From: Rhodococcus rhodnii NBRC 100604
GTDB lineage: Bacteria > Actinomycetota > Actinomycetes > Mycobacteriales > Mycobacteriaceae
Assembly (NCBI RefSeq): GCF_001894925.1
Contig: NZ_BCXD01000002.1
Span: 24,817-88,816, forward strand
Length of the DNA: 64,000 bases
Direction of reading: 5' to 3'
The notes under the pieces were generated by a model that saw only the letters and a program-made list of their open reading frames with translations, made no database searches and was not told where the DNA came from. Both the position numbers and the translations under genes were made by a program. This document shows positions 40,635-48,843 of the stretch, piece by piece (the first letter of the stretch is position 1; each line of letters begins with the position of its first letter).

Positions 40635-42219
40635 GCTGTTCCTCCTGGCGAGGTCCGGGTACGGCGGCGAGCAACTCGCGGGTGTAGGGATCGCATGGAT
40701 CGTCGAACAGCCTTGCGGCAGGCCCTTCTTCGACGACCCGGCCCTCACGCATCACGACGACCTCGTCGCTGATCTGCCGGACCACGGCGAGGTCGTGCGA
40801 GATGAACACGTACGTCAGGTCGAGATCTCGCTGCAGTTCGGCGAGCAGGTCGAGGATCCGCGCCTGCACCGAGACGTCCAGGGCCGACACGGGCTCGTCG
40901 AGCACCACGAGGTCGGGGGCGAGGGCGAGGGCACGGGCGATCGCGACGCGCTGCCGCTGGCCGCCCGACAGTTCCGCCGGCCGCCGACGCCCGTACGACT
41001 CCGGCAGGGCGACCCGGTCCAGGAGTTCGGCGACCCGGCGGGGGCGGTCACCGATCCCGAAGGCGCGCAGCGGTTCCGCGACGATGTCGGCGATCCGCCA
41101 CGCGGGGTCGAGCGATGCGTACGGGTTCTGGTGGACGACCTGGATCCGGCGGCGAAGCTCCCGAAGCGTCCGTCCTCGGACCGCGGTGATGTCCTCGCCC
41201 TCCCACAGCACGACCCCGTGCGACGGCCGTTCGAGCCGGGCCGCGATCCGGGCCGTGGTGGTCTTGCCCGAGCCGGACTCTCCGACGATCGCGGTCGTGC
41301 TGCCCTTGCGCACGGCGAGCGAGACCGACCGCACCGCATCGATACTCCGTGAGCGGTCGACCCGGAATCGGCGTCCGACGCCGCGCAGTTCGAGCAGCAG
41401 CGGGCGATCCGCCGGGACCGGCGCACGGGGTGGAGCGTGCGAGGACAGGCTCGGCGCCGCCGAGACCAGGTCGGCGGTGTAGGCGTGGGCCGGTGCGCCC
41501 AGGATCTCTGCGGGCGTACCCGTCTCGACGATCCGCCCGCGGTGCATGACCGCGATCCGATCGGCGCGATCGGCCGCGACGCCGAGGTCGTGCGTCACGA
41601 GCAGCACCGCGGTCCCCGATTCGGCGCGCCGCCGGTCGAGGTCGTCGAGGATGCGCTTCTGCACCGTCACGTCCAGAGCGCTCGTCGGTTCGTCCGCGAT
41701 CAGCAGGTCCGGCGACGCCGCGAGTGCTACCGCGATCGCCACGCGCTGCCGCTGGCCGCCGGACATCTCGTGCGGATACTGCCGGGCCCGCAGCACCGGA
41801 TCGTCCAGTCCGGCCCTGCCGAGCAACTCGACGGCCCACGACCGGGCGCCGCGCCGGCCGGCGAGCCGGTGGATTCGCAGCACCTCCGCGACCTGATCGC
41901 CGACGCGCATCACCGGATCGAGCGACGTCGCCGGATCCTGTGGGACGAAGCCGATCCGGGTTCCGCGGATCGCGTCGAACGCCCGCTCGCCGAGAGTGTC
42001 GAGGCGCAGCCCGTCGAACGTGATTGCGCCACCGTCGATGCGGCTGCTCCCGAGAAGTCCGAGGATCGCGTGCGCGGTCGTGGACTTCCCGGAGCCCGAC
42101 TCGCCCACGAGCGCGAGCACCTCTCCCCGTCCGACCGTGAGATCGACGCCGTCCACTGCAACCGTGTCGCCGTAGCGGACCCGGAGCCCCGAGACCGTGA
42201 GCAGAGCTGTCGTCGTCAT
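40624..42219 (-). CDS. Dipeptide/oligopeptide-type ABC transporter, fused double ATPase
   Basis: 531 residues holding two ABC cassettes in tandem, equivalent to DppD plus DppF. Cassette 1: VGESGSGKSTTAHAILG, MSGGQRQRVAIAVAL, LLIADEPTSALD. Cassette 2: VGESGSGKTTTARIAAR, LSGGQRQRVAIARAL, LVVLDEPVSALD. All Walker and signature residues are intact in both, so both sites should hydrolyse ATP. Works with the two permeases and the family 5 binding protein upstream. Confidence 0.93.
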   Translation of the reverse strand: MTTTALLTVSGLRVRYGDTVAVDGVDLTVGRGEVLALVGESGSGKSTTAHAILGLLGSSRIDGGAITFDGLRLDTLGERAFDAIRGTRIGFVPQDPATSLDPVMRVGDQVAEVLRIHRLAGRRGARSWAVELLGRAGLDDPVLRARQYPHEMSGGQRQRVAIAVALAASPDLLIADEPTSALDVTVQKRILDDLDRRRAESGTAVLLVTHDLGVAADRADRIAVMHRGRIVETGTPAEILGAPAHAYTADLVSAAPSLSSHAPPRAPVPADRPLLLELRGVGRRFRVDRSRSIDAVRSVSLAVRKGSTTAIVGESGSGKTTTARIAARLERPSHGVVLWEGEDITAVRGRTLRELRRRIQVVHQNPYASLDPAWRIADIVAEPLRAFGIGDRPRRVAELLDRVALPESYGRRRPAELSGGQRQRVAIARALALAPDLVVLDEPVSALDVSVQARILDLLAELQRDLDLTYVFISHDLAVVRQISDEVVVMREGRVVEEGPAARLFDDPCDPYTRELLAAVPGPRQEEQHAR

Positions 42220-43094
42220 CGCGTCCGAGTCCCCTCGATCGTGCGTCCGAGGCGGTGCGCGGAGAGCACGACCGCCACGATGACCAGGCCGGGAAGGGTC
42301 GTCATCCACCAGGCGGTCGCGAGGTAGTTGCGGCCTTCCGAGACGAGCGATCCCCATTCGGGAGTGGGTGGCACGGCACCGAAACCGAGGAAACTCAGCG
42401 ACGACACCGCGAGCACGGCCATCCCGAACTCGACCGCGGCGAGGGCGGCGACCGGCCGGTAGGCGTTGCGCAGGACGTGGCGCACCAGGACCGCGGGCGC
42501 ACGCACGCCCGACGCGAACGCCGCTTCGACGTACGGGAGCCGCCGTACGCGCAGCACCTCGGACCGCATCACTCGCGCGAAGTTCGCGACGAGCGAGACA
42601 CCCACCGCGATCGCCACGTTGACGGTCCCGAATCCGAGCGCCGTGACCAGCGCGAGCGAGAGGAGCAGCGCCGGGATCGAGAGGAGCACGTCGACGACCC
42701 GCATGAGCGCGGCGTCGACGGCGCCGCCGAGCGATCCCGCGAGCAATCCGACGAGCGACCCCACGACCAGTGCGATGCCGACCGCGAGCAGAGTCGCCGT
42801 GAGCGACAGGCCCGCTCCGTGCACGACGCGGGTGTAGACGTCGCGGCCGAGGTTGTCGGTACCGAACCAGTGGGCGGCCGACGGCCCCTGCAGCTTGTCG
42901 GCAGGTACTCCCGTGAGCGGGTCGACCGGTGCGAACAGTGACGGCGCGAGTGCGAATCCGGCGGCCACGAGCAGCACGAGGAGCGCGGCAGCGGTGCCCG
43001 GTGTCCCACGGAGCCGGCCGAGTCCGCCACGTCTCGGGCGAGCGGGAGCAGGCGGGGCGGCGGCGACCGCTTCCCGAACGAGGGTGTCAGACAA
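42216..43094 (-). CDS. Dipeptide-type ABC permease (DppC-like)
   Basis: 292 residues, about six helices. AAHWFGTDNLGRDVYTRVVHGAG is the N-terminal DppC family motif, followed by the EAA-type loop YVEAAFASGVRAPAVLVRHVL. The start codon is the rare TTG at 43094, chosen because GGAGA is 7 nt upstream and because it overlaps the end of the dppB-like gene by 8 nt. Ends with ATGA overlap into the ATPase gene. Confidence 0.92.
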   Translation of the reverse strand: MSDTLVREAVAAAPPAPARPRRGGLGRLRGTPGTAAALLVLLVAAGFALAPSLFAPVDPLTGVPADKLQGPSAAHWFGTDNLGRDVYTRVVHGAGLSLTATLLAVGIALVVGSLVGLLAGSLGGAVDAALMRVVDVLLSIPALLLSLALVTALGFGTVNVAIAVGVSLVANFARVMRSEVLRVRRLPYVEAAFASGVRAPAVLVRHVLRNAYRPVAALAAVEFGMAVLAVSSLSFLGFGAVPPTPEWGSLVSEGRNYLATAWWMTTLPGLVIVAVVLSAHRLGRTIEGTRTR

Positions 43095-44067
43095 CGGACT
43101 TCTCCTTCGGGGCGTCGCGCTCGGGTGCCGCTCCGCGCAGCGTGATGCGCGGATCGAGCCACGGATAGACCAGATCGACGAGCAGATTGACCACGACGTA
43201 CACGAGCGCGGTGAGGACGACGATGCCCTGCACCACCGGGATGTCCTGCGCCAGAACGGAGGTCTGCGTGAGCCTGCCGACGCCGGCGCGGGAGAACACC
43301 GTCTCCACGACGACCGAGCCGGCGAGCAGATTGCCGACGAGCACGCCCGAGATCGTGAACGCGGGAATGATGGACAGCCGCACCGCGTGCCGAGTGTGCA
43401 CCCGCCATCGCGACGCTCCCTTCGCGCGGGTGGCGTCGACGAACGGCTCCCGCAGCGTCGCGGTCAGACTGCTCGCGAGCACCTGGGCCACCACTGCCCC
43501 GGTCGGGAGCGCGAGCGTCACCGCGGGCAGGACGAGCGCCGCGACCCCGTGTTCGCCGAACGCCGGGAAGATCGGGAGACCGAAGGAGAAGAGCTGCAGC
43601 AGAACGAGTCCGACCCAGAAGGTGGGCACGGCCACCCCGAGCGGCGGAAGCGCCCGCAGGAGCGCCGCGATCCGCGGCGACCGCGTGTACGTCGCGGCGA
43701 AGGCGAGCGCGACCCCCGCACCCGACGCGAGGGCCAGTGCGAGACCGGCGAGTGCGAGGGTGCTCGGCAGTGCGTCGGCGATCGCGGACGTCACGCTGCG
43801 CCCGGTCGTGATCGAGTACCCGAAGTCGCCGCGCACCGCGTGCGTGAGCGACGTCCAGTACTGTTCCCACACCGGGCGGTCGAGCCCGTATCGCGCCTGG
43901 AGTTCGGCCACTGCTGCGGCGTCGACCGGGGTCGCGCCCGCCGACGAGTCGATCGCGATGGTGACCGGATCGGACGGCAGCAGAAACAGCACGACGAACG
44001 AGACGGTGAACGCGGCCCACAGCACCGCGACGGCCTGGGCGACGCGCAGGGCGGTGTACCGGAGCAC
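43087..44067 (-). CDS. Dipeptide-type ABC permease (DppB-like)
   Basis: 326 residues, six helices. N-terminal YTALRVAQAVAVLWAAFTVSF, the ARYGLDRPVWEQYWTSLTHA motif of DppB proteins and the EAA loop FVDATRAKGASRWRVHTRHA. GTG start only 3 nt after the stop of the binding-protein gene. Forms a heterodimer with the DppC-like subunit. Confidence 0.92.
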   Translation of the reverse strand: MLRYTALRVAQAVAVLWAAFTVSFVVLFLLPSDPVTIAIDSSAGATPVDAAAVAELQARYGLDRPVWEQYWTSLTHAVRGDFGYSITTGRSVTSAIADALPSTLALAGLALALASGAGVALAFAATYTRSPRIAALLRALPPLGVAVPTFWVGLVLLQLFSFGLPIFPAFGEHGVAALVLPAVTLALPTGAVVAQVLASSLTATLREPFVDATRAKGASRWRVHTRHAVRLSIIPAFTISGVLVGNLLAGSVVVETVFSRAGVGRLTQTSVLAQDIPVVQGIVVLTALVYVVVNLLVDLVYPWLDPRITLRGAAPERDAPKEKSVV

Positions 44068-44070
44068 GAC

Positions 44071-45693
44071 TCAGCGCTCCGCGAGCCATGCGTCGAAGAA
44101 CTGCAACCGCGCGGACGCCTCGAATCGCAGGTCCTGCACGGCCGCGCTCACGCCGATCGCCTGCGACAACTCGACCGTCGGGACCCACAGCCCGTTGTCG
44201 AGCACGAGTTGCTGAGCCCGCGCGAGAGCCTCGGCACGCTGCCCCGCGTCGACGGTGGTGAGCTGCTCGGCCAGGACCTCGTCCAGCTCGGGGATCGGCC
44301 CGCGCGCATTGAGATTCCGGCCGTCCAGGCCGAACGTCGCGCGCAGGATGTCGCCGTCGGCGCGCGTGCTGTTGTAGTACGTGGTGTCGTAGTCGTGCGA
44401 CGCCTGCCGCGCCGTCTGTTCGGCGGTCGACACGAGGTCGAGCCGCAGATCGACACCGACCTGGCGCAACTGCTGCTGCACCAGCTCGAGGATCGCCTGA
44501 TTTCCGGCGAACACCGCGCTGAACGTCACTCCGAACGACAGCGGACGCCCGTCCTTCTCGCGGATGCCGTCGGGGCCTTCGCGCCAGCCGGCGTCGTCGA
44601 GCACCCGGCGCGCTCGATCCGGATCGTGGGTCACGTCGCCGAGCGGCGTGTACCCCGGAGTCGTGTGGGCGAGAGTGCCCGTCGCCGGAACGAAGTCGGG
44701 GCCCAGGACGGTGTCCACGAGTTCCTGCCGGTCGATCGCGGTGACGAGAGCGGTGCGCACCGCGGGATCCGATACGACCGGAGCGGTGACGTTCGGCTGG
44801 AATCCGAAGGGAACACCGGGATTCGACGTCGTGAGGATTCTTCCCCCCGCGGCGTCGATCTGCGGCGCGTCCTGTGGCAGCGCATCGCTCACGGCATCGA
44901 GCTGATCCGATGCGAGCGACCCGGTACGCACGCCGGATTCGGGGACGACGGTGAACTCGATGCCGTCGAGGTACGCCTCGCCGTCGTGCCCGAAGACCTC
45001 GGACCCCCAGGCGTAGCCGTCGCGCTTCGCGAGCGTCGCGGACCGGTCCTGCTGGTAGTCGGTGTACACGAACGGCCCCGAGCCGACGATCGCGTCGCCC
45101 GCGCACCGCTCCTCGGCGCTGCGGCCGGAGGTCGCCGGCGCGAGGATGCCGAGCTGCGAGGTCGAGGACGCCTGCAGGAACTGCGCGTTGGGAGCCGAGA
45201 AACTCACCCGCGCGGTGTGACCGTCGATCACGTCCGTTCCCGTGTACCCGGCGAGATAGCTCGCGCCGAGCGGCGCCTTCGCCCCGCCCAGGGTGTTCAC
45301 GATCGCGTCGAAGCTCGCCCGGACGGCGTCCGCCGTCACCGGCGTGCCGTCGCTGAAGGACGCGCCCTCGTGCAGCCGGAACGTGAACGAGGTGGCGTCG
45401 GGCGAGACCTCCCAGCTGCGGGCGAGCCACGGTGTGAGTTCGCCGGTCGCGGGATCCTGATCGGTGAGCGAATCCACGATCTGCCGCGTCACGTAGATGG
45501 TCTGGTTGCTGCCCGCCTGTGCGGGATCGGCGCAGGTCGGCGCCTGCGACAGGCCGTAACGCAGCACGCCGCCGGGCTGGGCGGGGCCGGTGACCTCCTG
45601 TGCCGAGCCACCGCCGGCGCACGCGGCGAGCGACGATGCGGTGAGGGCGGCCACCGCGAGTCGGGCGAGACGAGCGGGACGAGAGACGGTCAC
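44071..45693 (-). CDS. Family 5 solute-binding lipoprotein
   Basis: 540 residues from the GTG at 45693. Signal peptide and lipobox (SSLAAC) followed by the DppA/NikA-like fold: LRYGLSQAPTCADPAQAGSN, VTRQIVDSLTDQDPATGELTPWLARSW and TSFTFRLHEGASFSDGTPV. It should capture the substrate for the DppBC-type permease. Family 5 proteins bind peptides, nickel chelates, glutathione and other solutes, so the ligand is not set; the monooxygenase neighbours argue for an organosulfur compound. An upstream GTG at 45729 is possible but spoils the signal peptide. Confidence 0.9.
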   Translation of the reverse strand: MTVSRPARLARLAVAALTASSLAACAGGGSAQEVTGPAQPGGVLRYGLSQAPTCADPAQAGSNQTIYVTRQIVDSLTDQDPATGELTPWLARSWEVSPDATSFTFRLHEGASFSDGTPVTADAVRASFDAIVNTLGGAKAPLGASYLAGYTGTDVIDGHTARVSFSAPNAQFLQASSTSQLGILAPATSGRSAEERCAGDAIVGSGPFVYTDYQQDRSATLAKRDGYAWGSEVFGHDGEAYLDGIEFTVVPESGVRTGSLASDQLDAVSDALPQDAPQIDAAGGRILTTSNPGVPFGFQPNVTAPVVSDPAVRTALVTAIDRQELVDTVLGPDFVPATGTLAHTTPGYTPLGDVTHDPDRARRVLDDAGWREGPDGIREKDGRPLSFGVTFSAVFAGNQAILELVQQQLRQVGVDLRLDLVSTAEQTARQASHDYDTTYYNSTRADGDILRATFGLDGRNLNARGPIPELDEVLAEQLTTVDAGQRAEALARAQQLVLDNGLWVPTVELSQAIGVSAAVQDLRFEASARLQFFDAWLAER

Positions 45694-45773
45694 GTGAGTC
45701 GCTTTCGGTGAGAGACGAACCGACGACACGGCTGCGTGTCGGAAGATCGGTGGGGGTCGAGCCGAGGTCGACG

Positions 45774-45838
45774 GGCAGGCCGACAGTGCGCGATCAGGCA
45801 GGCCGACAGAGCGCGATCAGGCAGGCCGACAGAGCGGG
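45774..45838 (-). repeat. 23-bp tandem repeat at the 3' end of a monooxygenase gene
   Basis: Copies at 45774-45796, 45797-45819 and a partial third at 45820-45838; unit begins GGCAGGCCGACAG. Copies 1 and 2 differ by one base. The TGA stop of the monooxygenase lies inside the second copy, so a change in copy number would alter the distance to the next gene and possibly the C-terminal residues. Confidence 0.85.
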
Positions 45839-46893
45839 AGCGGCGCCGGAGTCGTCGCCGGCGACGCCTCCGGATACGCGGCGCGCAGCACCGGGGCGAC
45901 GGCGGACTGGAAGAGCTCGAGACTGCGACGATGCCGCGCCGGATCGAGTCCGTCCCGGTCGGCGGCGAGATGCACCACCCGGTGCCGGAGCGCGGAGTGG
46001 TACCGCCCGACCTTGTCGGTGATTTGTTCGGGGCTGCCGACGAGCGCCGAGCTGCGCGCGAGAAAGTCCTCGAACGTCTCGAACACCACGGGCAGGCCGG
46101 TGGCGCGGGCGAACGCGCGGCGTTGCTCGAAGACCGGACGCCACGCGGCCTCGGCGTCCTGCGAGCGGGGCGCGACGTGGAAACCGGCGGTGCCGGCGCC
46201 CACCCGCGCGTCGCCGGGATCGTGGCCGTTGCGTGCCCACTCGTCGCGGTAGTGCTGCACCAACGCGGCGTACGGCTCGACCGGGTGGGTCACATTGGCC
46301 GAGAACAGCGGATCACCGTGGCGTGCCGCGAACTCCACCGACGATCGGCTCGTGGCGCTGCCGTGCCAGATCGTGAGCTCACCCTGCAGGGGCCGCGGCA
46401 GCGCGGCGGCGCGGTCGAGCGGCGGCCGGAACCGGCCCTCCCACGTCACCTCGTCCGAGGACCACAGCCGCCGGAACAGTTCGTAGCCCTCGCGCAGTCG
46501 CTCCCACTGATCGTCGGGGGTCACGTGGAAGAGATCCGCCTGCGCGGTGCCGTTGCCCTTTCCGACGATCACCGTCAGGCGCCCACCCGACAGATTGTCG
46601 AGCGTCGAGTAGTCCTCGAACGCCCGCACCGGGTCGAGCAGGCTCAGCGTCGTGACGGCCGTCCACAGCTCGATGGTCGAGGTACGTGCGGCGATGTTGC
46701 TCAGGACCACCGGGGGTGACGACGACAGGAACGGGTGTTCGTGCCGCTCGCCGACCGCGAACCCGTCGTAGCCGAGCTCCTCGGCGGTCACCGCGGTGTC
46801 CACGACCTCCCGCAACCGGTCGGCCGGGGAGAGCCGCGCCCCCGTCACGGGGTCGGCCTGATCCGGGATCAGGCTCATCAGCAGAAACTTCAC
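45817..46893 (-). CDS. Luciferase-like monooxygenase, first gene of organosulfur operon
   Basis: 358 residues. LREVVDTAVTAEELGYDGFA, FAVGERHEHPFLSSSPPVVL, TTLSLLDPVRAFEDYSTLDN and LTVIVGKGNG are typical of the CE1758/alkanesulfonate-like branch of luciferase-like enzymes. GTG start with GGGAGGGG about 4 nt upstream, and a good promoter 38 nt before that. The C-terminus PLCRPA is encoded by a tandem DNA repeat, so it is probably of recent origin. A 123-nt gap separates it from the binding-protein gene. Confidence 0.85.
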   Translation of the reverse strand: MKFLLMSLIPDQADPVTGARLSPADRLREVVDTAVTAEELGYDGFAVGERHEHPFLSSSPPVVLSNIAARTSTIELWTAVTTLSLLDPVRAFEDYSTLDNLSGGRLTVIVGKGNGTAQADLFHVTPDDQWERLREGYELFRRLWSSDEVTWEGRFRPPLDRAAALPRPLQGELTIWHGSATSRSSVEFAARHGDPLFSANVTHPVEPYAALVQHYRDEWARNGHDPGDARVGAGTAGFHVAPRSQDAEAAWRPVFEQRRAFARATGLPVVFETFEDFLARSSALVGSPEQITDKVGRYHSALRHRVVHLAADRDGLDPARHRRSLELFQSAVAPVLRAAYPEASPATTPAPLPLCRPA

Positions 46894-46937
46894 GATGCCC
46901 CTCCCCTCGACTCGTCGGTTCGCGGTCTGCTCACGAG

Positions 46938-46966
46938 AAATTAGCGCCCACCGAACGACGAGTCAA
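46938..46966 (-). promoter_or_regulatory. Sigma-70-like promoter of the organosulfur operon
   Basis: On the minus strand TTGACT (46961-46966) and TAATTT (46938-46943) are separated by exactly 17 nt. Transcription would start near 46931, giving a leader of about 38 nt before the GTG of the first monooxygenase. It is the best -35/-10 pair found in the window. Confidence 0.7.
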
Positions 46967-46969
46967 TAC

Positions 46970-46981
46970 TGTTGCGCAACA
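46970..46981. promoter_or_regulatory. Perfect palindrome TGTTGCGCAACA next to the promoter
   Basis: A 12-bp perfect palindrome three bases upstream of the -35 box of the organosulfur operon, and upstream of the divergent TauE-type gene. Position suits an activator or a repressor; the regulator itself is not encoded next to it. Confidence 0.6.
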
Positions 46982-47156
46982 ATGGATTTTGTTCTCGGTG
47001 ATCGCATCACGACGATCGGAACACTGGGCCGAGAGACCCGAGCGGTGCATACTGCCCCACCGCGCTCCCTCGTCCCGCCGCTGCTGCCTCGCCCCACTCC
47101 GGCTCCGTCCGCACCCGATCCCACCCGTCGCCGTGGGCGCTCGTCGCAGGTCGCAG

Positions 47157-47162
47157 TAACGT
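47157..47162 (+). promoter_or_regulatory. Possible -10 for the TauE-type gene
   Basis: TAACGT lies 27 nt upstream of the GTG start, with the ribosome binding site AAAGGGAG in between. No clear -35 box. Confidence 0.35.
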
Positions 47163-47189
47163 GCCACCGATGAGCGAAAGGGAGATCCG

Positions 47190-47957
47190 GTGACGGTGTG
47201 GGAGATCGTGGCGATCGCCGCGGCAGGGCTCGGGGCCGGTGCGATCAACACGCTGGTCGGCAGCGGGACGCTCATCACGTTCCCGACGCTCGTGGCATTC
47301 GGCTTTCCCCCGGTCACCGCGACGATGTCGAACGCGATCGGCCTCGTCGCCGGCGGCGTGTCGGGCACGTGGGGATACCGCCGCGAGCTACGCGGTCAGT
47401 GGGACCGGCTGCGCTGGCAGCTGCCCGCGTCGTTGATCGGCGCGATGGGCGGCGCCTGGCTGCTGTTGCACCTGCCCGAGACGGTCTTCCAGTCGGTCGT
47501 GCCGGTGCTGCTCGTGATCGCCCTCGTGCTCGTCGTGGTCCAGCCCCGGATCCAGGCGTGGGCGCGCAGCCGCGGTGCGGCGGAGGACGGCCTGTCGACG
47601 ACCCGCCTGACGCTGCTCGTCGTCGGCACGCTCGCGGTCGGTGTCTACGGCGGCTACTTCACCGCTGCGCAGGGCATCCTGCTCATCGGCGTGATGGGCG
47701 CGATCCTTCCCGAGGACATCCAGCGCATGAACGCCGCGAAGAACCTGCTCTCGCTCGTCGTCAACGTCGTGGCGGCGCTCGCGTACACGATCGTCGCGTT
47801 CGACCGGATCAGCTGGGCCGCGGCCGGGCTCATCGCGATCGGTTCGCTCGTGGGCGGCGTTCTCGGCGCCCGCTACGGCCGCCGCCTGTCCCCCGCCGCG
47901 CTGCGGGGTGTGATCGTCGTCGTCGGCCTGATCGGATTGTGGAACCTGCTCGCGTAG
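47190..47957 (+). CDS. TauE/SafE family anion exporter
   Basis: 255 residues, about eight membrane helices. [24 protein letters not shown] is the first half-repeat motif and [20 protein letters not shown] the second, as in the TauE/SafE/YfcA group. Members export sulfite or sulfoacetate, or move other organic anions. Divergent from the organosulfur operon across a shared regulatory gap, so removing sulfite released by desulfonation is a reasonable role. GTG start with AAAGGGAG a few bases upstream. Confidence 0.87.
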   Translation: MTVWEIVAIAAAGLGAGAINTLVGSGTLITFPTLVAFGFPPVTATMSNAIGLVAGGVSGTWGYRRELRGQWDRLRWQLPASLIGAMGGAWLLLHLPETVFQSVVPVLLVIALVLVVVQPRIQAWARSRGAAEDGLSTTRLTLLVVGTLAVGVYGGYFTAAQGILLIGVMGAILPEDIQRMNAAKNLLSLVVNVVAALAYTIVAFDRISWAAAGLIAIGSLVGGVLGARYGRRLSPAALRGVIVVVGLIGLWNLLA

Positions 47958-47991
47958 CCACAACACCGCCCGCGGCGGCGCGGACACCTTC

Positions 47992-47997
47992 CATACT
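47992..47997 (+). promoter_or_regulatory. Possible -10 for the HAD phosphatase gene (leaderless)
   Basis: CATACT ends 6 nt before the GTG start; no ribosome binding site. First base differs from TANNNT, so this is tentative. Confidence 0.35.
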
Positions 47998-48003
47998 GGC
48001 GGC

Positions 48004-48834
48004 GTGGACACCGACGCAGCGACAGACCGCATGCATCCCAGCGCCCCGCACGCGGGGTGGACGTACCTCATGGACATGGACGGTGTCCTCGTCCACGAGG
48101 ACCAGCCGATTCCGGGCGCGAGCGACTTCCTGGCCGAGCTCCGCCGCACCGAGACCCCGTTCGTCGTCCTCACGAACAACTCGATTCGCACGCCCCGCGA
48201 CCTGCGGGCGCGCCTGAAGCAGTCGGGTCTCGACGTGCCCGAGGAGTCGATCTGGACGTCCGCCCTCGCAACGGCGACGTTCCTCGCGAGCCAGCGTCCC
48301 GCGGGCACCGCGTACGTCGTCGGCGAGTCGGGGCTGACGACGGCCCTGCACGACATCGGCTACGTCCTCACCGAGAAGGACCCCGACTACGTCGTGCTCG
48401 GCGAGACGCGCACGTACTCGTTCGAGGCCATCACGACGGCGATCCGGCTCATCGAGGGCGGCGCGCGGTTCATCGCGACCAATCCCGACGCGACGGGGCC
48501 GTCGCCCGACGGCATCCTGCCCGCGACGGGCTCGGTCGCCGCGCTCATCACGAAGGCGACGGGCCGCGACCCGTACTACGTCGGCAAGCCGAACGCGCTC
48601 ATGATGCGGTCGGCGCTGCGCGCGATCGGCGCGCACTCCGAGCACACGCTGATGATCGGAGACCGCATGGACACCGACATCGTGTGCGGCCTCGAAGCGG
48701 GGCTGCAGACGATCCTCGTCCTCACGGGCATCTCGACGACGGCGTCGGTCGAGCTGTTCCCCTATCGCCCGACACTGGTTCTGGAGTCGGTGGCGGCACT
48801 CGTCGGCCGGACATCCGACCCGTTCGACAGCTGA
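48004..48834 (+). CDS. HAD-IIA phosphatase (NagD-like)
   Basis: 276 residues. HAD motif I is [12 protein letters not shown] (nucleophile and general-acid Asp), motif [13 protein letters not shown], motif III Lys in [10 protein letters not shown] and motif [16 protein letters not shown] cap domain lies between motifs II and III. NagD-like enzymes dephosphorylate nucleotides or sugar phosphates; substrate not predictable. Ends 9 bases from the convergent metZ. Confidence 0.92.
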   Translation: MDTDAATDRMHPSAPHAGWTYLMDMDGVLVHEDQPIPGASDFLAELRRTETPFVVLTNNSIRTPRDLRARLKQSGLDVPEESIWTSALATATFLASQRPAGTAYVVGESGLTTALHDIGYVLTEKDPDYVVLGETRTYSFEAITTAIRLIEGGARFIATNPDATGPSPDGILPATGSVAALITKATGRDPYYVGKPNALMMRSALRAIGAHSEHTLMIGDRMDTDIVCGLEAGLQTILVLTGISTTASVELFPYRPTLVLESVAALVGRTSDPFDS

Positions 48835-48843
48835 ACCGCCCGG

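Noticed and set aside
42569..45711. Open frames of about 1000 codons on both strands across the ABC permease and binding-protein genes
   Set aside because: Shadows of the Dpp-type genes; no motifs, and the true frames have signal peptide, lipobox and EAA loops.
45774..45838. Tandem repeat as a CRISPR array
   Set aside because: The 23-bp units are directly adjacent with no spacers, and no cas genes are present.
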